From positions 1 to 5,736 of the forward strand of contig JBBRPS010000671.1 of assembly GCA_038227745.1 (NCBI GenBank): DNA of 5,736 bases, written 5' to 3'. Under the pieces are notes generated by a model. The model did no database searches and had not been told where the DNA came from. It saw only the letters and a list, made by a program, of their open reading frames with translations. A program made the translations under genes and the position numbers. This document shows, piece by piece, positions 1-5,633 of the stretch; within the stretch, counting starts at the first letter, position 1, and each line of letters begins with the position of its first letter. The DNA comes from DASPXY01 sp038227745. GTDB taxonomy: Bacteria; Planctomycetota; Planctomycetia; Gemmatales; Gemmataceae.

Positions 1-75
1 CCGGTCGCCCTTGAGGGCGGCGAGGGCCACTTGGGATTTGAACACCGGTGAGTGAGACTGCCGCTTGCGTACCAT
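1..75 (-). CDS. IS3-family transposase OrfA, N-terminal 25 codons (partial)
   Basis: The minus-strand frame starts at ATG (73-75) and reads MVRKRQSHSPVFKSQVALAA, followed by LKGDR, to the window edge. The pattern of basic N-terminus, (S)PxFKxxVALxALKG is the hallmark start of IS3-family OrfA proteins, whose helix-turn-helix domain binds the element's inverted repeats. OrfA is normally about 90-110 aa and is joined to OrfB by a -1 frameshift; all of that is off-window. A purine-rich Shine-Dalgarno (AGGAAAGGGGG on the minus strand, about 80-90) precedes the start. The frame is too short for a default ORF finder but is well supported by its context inside the IS end. Confidence 0.8.
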   Translation of the reverse strand, partial: MVRKRQSHSPVFKSQVALAALKGDR

Positions 76-135
76 CGTTCCCCCTTTCCTGGGCCACCAC
101 AGTAGCTTAATCGGTGGTCCAGTTTTCGGGGTCCA
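1..135 (-). mobile_element. IS3-family insertion sequence, 5' (left) end, runs off the window
   Basis: On the minus strand the element begins at about position 135 with TGGACCCCGAAAACTGGACC, an IS3-type terminal inverted repeat that opens with TG. TGGACC occurs twice within it (130-135 and 116-121), 14 bp apart. About 60 nt further in, a transposase OrfA starts with a good ribosome binding site. The layout (end, short leader, orfA) is the standard IS3 order, so transcription runs leftwards out of the window. The rest of the element, including orfB with the DDE domain, lies outside. The target duplication cannot be checked because the other end is missing. Confidence 0.8.
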
Positions 136-395
136 CTATACTCCTTTTTGGTGAACGGCGGGAAAAACTCTCCGCGTAGGACGGGTCGGGAGACCCATCC
201 TACGGGCTGTTTTCTTTCGCCACTCGCCTTATCGAGTTGAATGAGAGTACCAAGGCGGCATCGCGGGCGTACGCGGTCCGCCGCTGCCGTCGTACCCCGG
301 TCAGCTTACCGGAAGTTGCGTCCCTCGATAGTAACATGGTTGTAACAGGCTCCCGCCTGGCTCGACACGCGGTGGCCCCCATATGGAAGAAATCC
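136..395. other. Intergenic region without a convincing gene
   Basis: Apart from the hairpin at 175-204, I see no supported gene here. Open frames on both strands are short, arginine-rich and lack ribosome binding sites. A hexamer GTAACA is repeated at 331-336 and 342-347, 11 bp apart (about one helical turn), which could be an operator but is too short to claim. The GC content is somewhat lower than in the operon. Confidence 0.5.
175..204. repeat. Intergenic hairpin, 13-bp stem with one mismatch and GGGA loop
   Basis: CGTAGGACGGGTC (175-187) pairs with GACCCATCCTACG (192-204), 12 of 13 positions, around a four-base loop. On the plus strand it is followed by a T-rich stretch (about 209-217, TTTTCTTT), so it could work as a terminator for transcription entering from the left. 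No gene inside the window ends there, since the IS to the left points away. The CGTAGGA...TCCTACG form also resembles dispersed intergenic repeats of planctomycetes, which is from memory. Either a terminator-like element or a dispersed repeat copy is possible. Confidence 0.6.
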
Positions 396-424
396 TTGAC
401 ACCGTGCGTGCGGCCGTCAATCAT
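396..424 (+). promoter_or_regulatory. Sigma70-type promoter of the two-gene operon
   Basis: A perfect -35 hexamer TTGACA (396-401) is followed by a 17-bp spacer and the -10 hexamer AATCAT (419-424, 4 of 6 matches to TATAAT). Transcription would begin at about 431, giving a leader of about 30 nt before the ATG at 463. The position immediately before the first gene and the optimal spacer support it. No clear operator overlaps it. Confidence 0.65.
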
Positions 425-446
425 TGCCGGGAACATTCGTAACCCG

Positions 447-454
447 GGAGGAGG
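447..454 (+). promoter_or_regulatory. Strong Shine-Dalgarno sequence for the first operon gene
   Basis: GGAGGAGG lies 8 nt before the ATG at 463 and is a near-ideal ribosome binding site. It settles the start at 463 rather than at any internal codon. Confidence 0.8.
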
Positions 455-462
455 ACTGAGCG

Positions 463-1473
463 ATGACTACTACCGTCTCCACCAGCCTCGTCGGCGAGCT
501 GATCCTGGCCCGCCTGCTGACGTCCGGCAAGAAAGCGCCGAGGCCAAAGCAGCTCAGGGATGACATCGGGCGCTTCTTCAAGCACCCGCCGAACGGCGAG
601 CAGTGGCAGGAGTACGTCGAGGATCTCGTCAACGCGGGGCTGCTGACAACGGGGCCTTACGAGCTGACGGACGCGGGACGGGCGCAGGCCTTCAAATTCC
701 TCGGGTTGGAGTCGCTGCCGCCGCGCACCAACTGGAAGACTCTCCGCGCGCGCTACCTGGTCCCCAAGGCGCTCGGCCTTGCCCCAGACGCCGATGACCT
801 CCGCAAACGGCTCGCCAAGGCGGAGAACCTGGCAGCCTTCTTGCTCAAGGAGGGGCACGACTTGCCCGTCGGGGCCGGCGCTTCACTCAACCAGGTGCTC
901 GAGGCCCTCGTTTGCAAGGAACTGGGCTTTCCGGGCGAAGCCACCTTTGCCGGCCTCAAGCAAGTGGTCCTGATGCGCTTGCTGGGCGCGACGGAGCGCT
1001 TGAGCAAGAAGCAAGTCGAGAAACAGCTGCCACGGCACCTGCTCGGTGCGAACAAGGCTGGGGTAGACGGACTGCATGAGATGATCTTGCAACACTGGGT
1101 CGAGGGCCCCAGCGCTCCCCATGAGCAGACCACGGCGTCCCCCGACGCGGCGCTACAGACCGCCCCCTTCGACCTCCCCGCCTTCGCTGCCACGGTGCGC
1201 GCGGCGGCCCGGGACTGCCCCACCGGGCGCTTCGGCGACAACAAGGTCTTCATCAGCCACGTCTGGCGCTACCTCGCTCAGGAACCCGGTTTCCCGCAGC
1301 TCGACCTGGCCACGTTCAAAACCCATCTCGCCGAGGCGAACCACGAGGGCCTGCTCCACCTCAGCCGCGCCGACCTGGTGGAGGTCATGGGCCCGGCCGA
1401 CGTTCAGGAGTCCGAGACCGCGTACCTCAACGCTCGCTTCCACTTCATCTTGCTCGAAGGGGACCGCTCATGA
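463..1473 (+). CDS. Uncharacterised 336-aa protein with winged-helix-like ends; partner of the downstream double ATPase
   Basis: I do not recognise a named family. The N-terminal part (about residues 5-80) has helix-rich sequence ending in NAGLLTTGPYELTDAGR, which reads like the recognition helix and wing of a winged-helix domain. The middle (about 85-215) is helical and charged. A linker with many Ala, Thr and Pro follows (about 218-235). The C-terminal part (about 257-333, beginning FGDNKVFISHVWRYL) again looks like a compact winged-helix fold: helix, a FKTHLAEANHEGLLHLSRAD stretch, then a short strand-rich end. No catalytic motif, signal peptide or membrane segment is visible. The start at ATG 463 has a strong Shine-Dalgarno. 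The stop overlaps the next start (ATGA), so the two proteins are probably made in fixed ratio and act together. A DNA-binding or ATPase-loading adaptor is a reasonable guess, by inference only. Confidence 0.8.
   Translation: MTTTVSTSLVGELILARLLTSGKKAPRPKQLRDDIGRFFKHPPNGEQWQEYVEDLVNAGLLTTGPYELTDAGRAQAFKFLGLESLPPRTNWKTLRARYLVPKALGLAPDADDLRKRLAKAENLAAFLLKEGHDLPVGAGASLNQVLEALVCKELGFPGEATFAGLKQVVLMRLLGATERLSKKQVEKQLPRHLLGANKAGVDGLHEMILQHWVEGPSAPHEQTTASPDAALQTAPFDLPAFAATVRAAARDCPTGRFGDNKVFISHVWRYLAQEPGFPQLDLATFKTHLAEANHEGLLHLSRADLVEVMGPADVQESETAYLNARFHFILLEGDRS
1457..1463 (+). promoter_or_regulatory. Ribosome binding site for the double-ATPase gene, inside the upstream gene
   Basis: AAGGGGA lies 6 nt before the ATG at 1470, which overlaps the upstream TGA in an ATGA arrangement. 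Together these fix the start and indicate translational coupling. Confidence 0.65.
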
Positions 1474-4400
1474 CTGCCGACAGCCGCGCAGCCGTTGCCG
1501 AGGATCCCGCAGTCATACCTCCGGCCGCGGACGCCCGCCTGCAGGCGTTCTGCTCCGCCGCGGGGCCGGAAGTGTTCCACTCGATTGCGCGCCCCGACCA
1601 GATCTGGTCGGCGGACCCGTTCGACGTGGACACGATCCACCAGCCGGCCCGCGAGATCTTTCAGCGCCTGCTGCTCCGCGCCACCATGCCGCAGGAGTTT
1701 CCGTCCGGGCGCATCCTGTTGCTCAAGGGGGAGTCCGGCAGCGGCAAGACGCACCTCATGCGTGCCTTCCGCAACTACGTCCACGGCGGCGAGCGCGGCT
1801 ACTGCGGCTATCTGCAGATGACCTCGCAGGCCAGCAACTACGCCCATTACGTCCTCGCCAAGCTGATCGACGCCCTCGACCGGCCGTACTTCGACCCGGA
1901 GGTCCAGACGTCGAGCTTGATGCGGCTCTCACTCGGTCTGCTGGAAGCAGTCCCCGGCCTGACAACCGGCGAACGGGAGGGCTTTCAGGAAGGGGAGGTC
2001 CCGGACCTGGCCGCGGCCGTGGAGGACTACGCCGACCGCATCCTCGCCGACTCCCGGTTCCACAGCAGCGACCTGGACCTGATCCGCGCCCTGCTGTTCC
2101 TCCAGCGCAACGACGCGCGCATCAAGATGCGCGTACTCAAGTGGCTGCGGTGTGAGGAAATGTCGGCGCACGACCGGGTTCTGCTCGGCGACCTGGTGCC
2201 GCGCACTCGCGAGGAGTGTCCCCAGGAGATGATCGCGCACCTCGGGCAGCTGATGGGCACGGTCCACGCGATGCCGCTCGTGCTGTGCGTCGATCAGCTG
2301 GAGGACATGGCCACCCAGGAGGCGGCCCCCGACCGGTTCCGCCGGGTGATGCACACGCTGGTCGCCATCGCCGAGGAAGTGCCGTCCTCCGTGGTGGTCA
2401 TCTCCTGCCTGGAGGATTACTATGCCGCGCACCGGCAGTACCTGACGAGGCCGAAACTCGACCGGATCGAGAGCGACCCCGAGCCGATCCGCCTGGCCGC
2501 ACACCGCGGCCTGGAAGAGGTCGAGGCGCTCGTGTCGCGCCGCCTCCACTTCCTCTACGAAGACCTGGGCGTGGACTGCGACGGCGAGGCGGAGACCTTG
2601 CCGTTCACCCGGGCGCACCTGGAGCGCCTCGTCAACATGCGGACGCGCGACGTCCTCGACTTTTGCCGCTGCCATCGGGAGAAATGCCTTCAGGCCGGCG
2701 CCTGGGTCGAGCCGGAAGGGACGACCGAGAAGAAGGGCGACGAGTCGGCGAAACAGCACACCGTCTCGGAAGCCACCACGACCCTGGAACAGTCGTGGAA
2801 TGACTTCCGCGTCAGCTTCAAGGAACCGGTCCCGGACGAGGAGACGGCGTTGGCGGGGCTCCTCGCCTGGGCCGTCAGGCAGTGCTCCGAGGAGTTGCCT
2901 GCGGATTATTTCTTCGGGGCGGAGGCCGAGCGGCGCACCATTCCTGTCGAGGCACACAGCCCCGGAGATGCCGTCGATCGGCTCTTGCTCGCCGTCTGTG
3001 ACAGACGCCCTCAAGGCGGCGGCCTCGGCAACCAGATCCGGGAGGCCGAGAGTACCGCGGGGGATGTCCCGCTGGTCGTGATGCGCTCGACCGCCTTCCC
3101 GGCGAGCCCCACCGCGGCGGTGTCAAAGCATCTCGCCGCGATTCTCAAGCGGGGCGGGCGGCGCGTCGTGATCGAGAACGCCGACTGGCGGACGATGCTG
3201 GCGCTGCGGCAGTTCCAGACCCAGTCCGGCAAGCAGCCCGCGTTCGCTGCCTGGCTGCGCGAGAACAAGCCGCTGAGCCAACTCGCCTCCTTGCGCCACG
3301 CCCTCGGCCTGGACACCCTGGTGAAGCAGTGGACTGCAGCCACGCCGTCCGCGAGGCCCACCGATCGGGCGAAACCGACCCTGGCCAACGTGCCTGCCGC
3401 AGCGGTACGCCCGGCAGAGCCTACCGGGCCGCTGTTGCTCGGCACCAGGGCCGGCCTGACCGGCGGGGCGGTGACCGTCGAGCCGGGCGAGTTGACCCAG
3501 CACGCCGCTTTCCTCGGCGGCTCGGGCAGCGGCAAGACGACCGTGGCGCTCAACCTGATCGAGCAACTCCTGGAGCGCGGCATTCCGGCCGTGCTGCTGG
3601 ACCGGAAGGGAGACCTGTGCCGCTACGCGGACCCCACGGCCTGGCAGGCTCCTCTTGCCGACCCGCAGCAGGCGGCGAGGCGTCAGCGGCTGCGCGAGCG
3701 CCTGGTGGTGTCGGTCTTCACGCCGGGCAATCCGGCGGGCCGGGCGTTGAATCTGCCAGTCGTCCCTGAGGGCATGGACCAGCTCCCGACCCACGACCGG
3801 GAGCAGTTGGCCGGTTACGCCGCGGCCGCCCTGGGCGGCATGTTGAACTACAAGCCCCGCGGCACGGACCAGAAGTGTCAGGCGATCCTGCGCAAGGCCA
3901 TCGAGGTGATGGCATCCGTCCCCAGGGCGGAAATCACTCTCCCCGCCCTGCGGCAACTCATTGAGGACCGCGACGATGCGCTGCTCCAGGCGGTCGGCGG
4001 CTTTGACGACAAGCTCTACAAGAAACTCGCGGAGGACCTGCTGGCGCTGTGGCTGAACCAGCAGCCGCTGCTGGCGGGCGCGGGCGAGCGCCTGGATATC
4101 GGCACCCTGCTCGGCCGCGACGGCTCGGTGGCGGCGGGCAAGGTCCGGCTCAGCGTCATCAGCACGCGCTTCCTGCACGACCAGGCGACGGTGGACTTCT
4201 GGGTGGCGCAGTTCCTCGTGGCCATCGGCCGCTGGATGGGGAAGCACTCGGCCAATCAACTGCAAGCCGTCTTCTTCTTCGACGAGGCCGACCAGTACCT
4301 GCCGGCGCAGCGGCAGCCCGCGACGAAGGCGCCGATGGAGAACCTCCTGAAACGGGCGCGGTCGGCCGGCGTCGGCCTGCTGCTGGCCACGCAGAGTCCT

Positions 4401-4673
4401 GGCGATTTCGACTACAAGTGCCGGGACACCATCCGCACCTGGCTCGTCGGACGGGTCAAGGAGCAGACGGCGTTGAATAAACTCAAGCCGATGTTCGCGG
4501 AGAGCAGGATGGACGTCGCCGCCAAGTTGCCGGGCCAGGGGATGGGTCAGTTCCACCTGCTGCGGGAGAAGGAGGTTTGCCCGTTGCGGACGCAGCCGTC
4601 TCTCATCGCCACGGAGCAACTTCCCGAGGAGAAGATCCTGGAGCTGGCGCGGAACCGTCGGGGCCGCGGGTGA
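1470..4673 (+). CDS. Double P-loop ATPase: N-terminal AAA/ORC-STAND-like module fused to a C-terminal HerA/FtsK-like motor (1067 aa)
   Basis: Two full ATPase modules are visible. Module 1 (about residues 45-400): Walker A GESGSGKT (87-94), a Walker B-like strand LVLCVDQLED (270-279), and a lid with NMRTRDVLDF (389-398) whose arginines could act as sensor 2. This pattern suits AAA/ORC/STAND-type ATPases. Residues 454-620 form a separate unrecognised domain containing VVIENADW (566-573). Module 2 (about 655-1060): Walker A GGSGSGKT (683-690), Walker B FFFDEAD (935-941), a motif ATQSP (973-977) and a probable arginine finger in LVGRVKE (R995). This set, with DRKGDL after Walker A, is typical of HerA/FtsK (DUF87-like) hexameric DNA translocases. 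No signal peptide or membrane segment is seen, so it should be cytoplasmic. It is translated with the upstream 336-aa protein. HerA-type motors commonly partner nucleases (as with NurA) and occur in several anti-phage systems, but none of those gene sets is recognisable here. No nuclease is seen in the window. The ATPase assignment is sure; a defence role is inference. Confidence 0.9.
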   Translation: MTADSRAAVAEDPAVIPPAADARLQAFCSAAGPEVFHSIARPDQIWSADPFDVDTIHQPAREIFQRLLLRATMPQEFPSGRILLLKGESGSGKTHLMRAFRNYVHGGERGYCGYLQMTSQASNYAHYVLAKLIDALDRPYFDPEVQTSSLMRLSLGLLEAVPGLTTGEREGFQEGEVPDLAAAVEDYADRILADSRFHSSDLDLIRALLFLQRNDARIKMRVLKWLRCEEMSAHDRVLLGDLVPRTREECPQEMIAHLGQLMGTVHAMPLVLCVDQLEDMATQEAAPDRFRRVMHTLVAIAEEVPSSVVVISCLEDYYAAHRQYLTRPKLDRIESDPEPIRLAAHRGLEEVEALVSRRLHFLYEDLGVDCDGEAETLPFTRAHLERLVNMRTRDVLDFCRCHREKCLQAGAWVEPEGTTEKKGDESAKQHTVSEATTTLEQSWNDFRVSFKEPVPDEETALAGLLAWAVRQCSEELPADYFFGAEAERRTIPVEAHSPGDAVDRLLLAVCDRRPQGGGLGNQIREAESTAGDVPLVVMRSTAFPASPTAAVSKHLAAILKRGGRRVVIENADWRTMLALRQFQTQSGKQPAFAAWLRENKPLSQLASLRHALGLDTLVKQWTAATPSARPTDRAKPTLANVPAAAVRPAEPTGPLLLGTRAGLTGGAVTVEPGELTQHAAFLGGSGSGKTTVALNLIEQLLERGIPAVLLDRKGDLCRYADPTAWQAPLADPQQAARRQRLRERLVVSVFTPGNPAGRALNLPVVPEGMDQLPTHDREQLAGYAAAALGGMLNYKPRGTDQKCQAILRKAIEVMASVPRAEITLPALRQLIEDRDDALLQAVGGFDDKLYKKLAEDLLALWLNQQPLLAGAGERLDIGTLLGRDGSVAAGKVRLSVISTRFLHDQATVDFWVAQFLVAIGRWMGKHSANQLQAVFFFDEADQYLPAQRQPATKAPMENLLKRARSAGVGLLLATQSPGDFDYKCRDTIRTWLVGRVKEQTALNKLKPMFAESRMDVAAKLPGQGMGQFHLLREKEVCPLRTQPSLIATEQLPEEKILELARNRRGRG

Positions 4674-4756
4674 CGCCGGAGAAGATCGGCCCTGGCTTGA
4701 AAGGCGCTGCCGTCACTGGCTCGATGAGGTCGCCTGCCCCGTACTCGGCGGGCCTT
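4674..4756. other. Convergent junction between the operon end and the retron scar
   Basis: This short stretch separates the ATPase stop from the palindromic scar. I see no intrinsic terminator for the operon here. The ATPase stop overlaps a GTG (GTGA, 4670-4673) that opens a frame continuing rightwards, but with no ribosome binding site; a lost third operon gene is possible but unproven. On the minus strand the reverse-transcriptase frame reads through this stretch and on to a stop at 4547 without resembling a reverse transcriptase. Confidence 0.5.
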
Positions 4757-4783
4757 AGAGGCTGTCCTTTCCAAACAGCCTCT
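4757..4783. repeat. 27-bp palindrome at the reverse-transcriptase breakpoint, probable insertion-sequence scar
   Basis: AGAGGCTGT (4757-4765) and ACAGCCTCT (4775-4783) are perfect 9-bp inverted repeats with a 9-nt centre. On the minus strand one arm extends as AGAGGCTGTTTGGAAA, which has the look of an IS5-type terminal repeat (GAGGCTGT...). Two element ends fused after internal deletion would give this structure. The outer flanks on the minus strand, CTCAG and CTAAG, are alike but not identical, so a target duplication is suggested, not shown. There is no T-tract on either side, so it is not a good intrinsic terminator. Homology to the reverse transcriptase stops exactly at its edge. Confidence 0.55.
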
Positions 4784-5392
4784 GAGAGAGCGGCCGCGGC
4801 GGTAGCCGTGGGCGGCGTCGTGCGGGGGGAGCCGATCGAGGATATCGTGCAGCACACGCCGCTGCAGCGTCTTGAGTCGCTGTTTCGGCATCTCCAGCAG
4901 GCGCACCTTCCCCGAGCGCTGCCGCAGCCAGCGGTAAGTGTAGTGCCGCAGCGGTCCGGCCGGTGTGTCCGCGCCGCGCCCCTGGCAGTCGGCGAACCAG
5001 TCCAGCTCGCCGGGGCGCACGCCGAACCATTCCGCCAGCGCCCCCATTGTCGGCAAGGCGGGGACCGCCCACGAGGATGGCGCCCCCGGCTGGGGCGCCA
5101 TCGTCGGCGTGATCCAGAAGAGGCGCCCCACAGGCAACTGCCGGTGATGCCAGGCGTTGAGCCAACCCACACGGAACGTCTCGCTCCGCTCGACAAACTG
5201 GGCGAGGGCGTCGAACTCGACGCGGGAGGCGTCGCCGCCGAAGGTGGTACACACGCTCTGGACGAGGGACTTTAGCCATTGATCGCAGGTGCCGCACGCC
5301 TCGGCACCGCGCTTGACGAGGCCCTTCCGGGTCCAGCGGCCGGTGAGGAAGGCGGCGGCGAGGTTGCGGGCGGCCGTACGTTTCGCGGACAT
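4784..5392 (-). pseudogene. Retron reverse transcriptase, truncated after residue 203 (myxobacterial-type)
   Basis: A retron reverse transcriptase copies the msd part of its own RNA into branched msDNA. Residues 1-145 form the N-terminal extension typical of myxobacterial retron enzymes (includes LTGRWTRKGL at 16-25). Then come DWFAD (131-135), LRHYTYRWLRQRSGKVRLLE (148-167), PKQRLKTLQRRVLHDIL (169-185) and HDAAHGYRRGRSL (191-203), the conserved opening of the reverse-transcriptase domain. After GRSL the family should continue through the palm to the YADD catalytic motif. Instead the frame enters the palindrome and 78 unrelated codons, and stops at 4547 inside the antisense of the ATPase gene. 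Related enzymes are roughly 450-500 aa, so more than half is lost and it should be inactive. I chose ATG 5392 because the alternative TTG (5416) lies inside the a2 repeat of the RNA; neither has a clear Shine-Dalgarno. Confidence 0.82.
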
Positions 5393-5400
5393 GGGAAAAA

Positions 5401-5570
5401 CGGCGGGGTGTCCCAACCGGTCTCGTGAAGCGCGACCAATGCTGCGCCGGAGCGCAGGCTAGGTCGCGCGCCGTCCTGTGGCGATAGAAGCACTCCCCCG
5501 GGGTAGCCCCGGAGAGACCACCGCAGCCGCCCGAGAGCAGCCCGGTCGTCGTCTTGGGACACGCCCGCCG
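5401..5570 (-). ncRNA. Retron non-coding RNA (msr-msd), with a1/a2 repeats
   Basis: The minus-strand region directly upstream of the reverse transcriptase has the retron RNA layout. The a1 arm CGGCGGGCGTGTCCCAA (5554-5570) pairs with the a2 arm TTGGGACACCCCGCCG (5401-5416), 16 pairs with one bulged C. A G follows a1 directly (5553), a candidate branching guanosine, though the usual AGC context is not seen. Inside come a small stem-loop (5526-5541), a strong GC hairpin (5493-5516, three- to five-base loop) as msr elements, then a long msd-like hairpin (5430-5469). A promoter ends 8 nt before a1, so the transcript should begin at a1. The RNA looks intact although its enzyme is truncated. Exact msr/msd borders cannot be set from sequence alone. 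Confidence 0.78.
5430..5469 (-). other. msd-like stem-loop within the retron RNA (template of the msDNA hairpin)
   Basis: On the minus strand GCGCGACC (5462-5469) pairs perfectly with GGTCGCGC (5430-5437). A 4 by 4 internal loop (TAGC/CATT) leads to a second perfect stem CTGCGC/GCGCAG closed by a TCCG tetraloop (5448-5451). Long hairpins of this kind, next to a2, are what retron msd regions encode. Copying from just inside a2 would give an msDNA of perhaps 65-75 nt, an estimate only. Confidence 0.65.
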
Positions 5571-5577
5571 ATGCCCC

Positions 5578-5606
5578 ATCCTTGGGAAACCGCGGGCGAT
5601 TGTCAA
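5578..5606 (-). promoter_or_regulatory. Promoter of the retron RNA
   Basis: On the minus strand TTGACA (5601-5606) is a perfect -35 hexamer, followed by a 17-bp spacer and AAGGAT (5578-5583, 3 of 6 matches to TATAAT). The predicted start, about 7 nt further on (5570-5571), coincides with the first base of the a1 repeat. That agreement between two independent signals raises confidence in both. Confidence 0.65.
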
Positions 5607-5633
5607 GGTTAGAGCGGTTGGCACCGGCGCGTA

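Noticed and set aside
331..347. GTAACA direct repeat as an operator
   Set aside because: Two six-base matches 11 bp apart are easily due to chance, and they lie about 50 bp upstream of the -35 with no regulator gene in the window.
237..563. 108-codon plus-strand frame before and into the first operon gene
   Set aside because: It overlaps the promoter, the Shine-Dalgarno and 100 bp of the real gene in another frame, has no ribosome binding site and has an arginine-rich, motif-free product.
3123..4619. 498-codon open frame on the minus strand inside the ATPase gene
   Set aside because: It is antisense to the HerA/FtsK module, whose motifs are intact. It is rich in Arg, Gln and Leu without motifs, as expected of a shadow frame in GC-rich coding DNA.
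463..4673. The two-gene operon as the effector of the retron
   Set aside because: It is on the opposite strand, convergent, has its own promoter, and is separated by a rearrangement scar. Known retron effectors usually lie with the RNA and enzyme in one transcription unit.
4757..4783. Intrinsic terminator shared by the convergent genes
   Set aside because: The stem is clear, but neither strand has a T-tract after it, and it lies exactly at the point where reverse-transcriptase homology breaks.
4577..5275. Long plus-strand open frame across the operon end, scar and retron region
   Set aside because: Most of it is antisense to the well-supported reverse-transcriptase frame, it crosses the scar, has no ribosome binding site and no recognisable motif. 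The open frame is a product of high GC.
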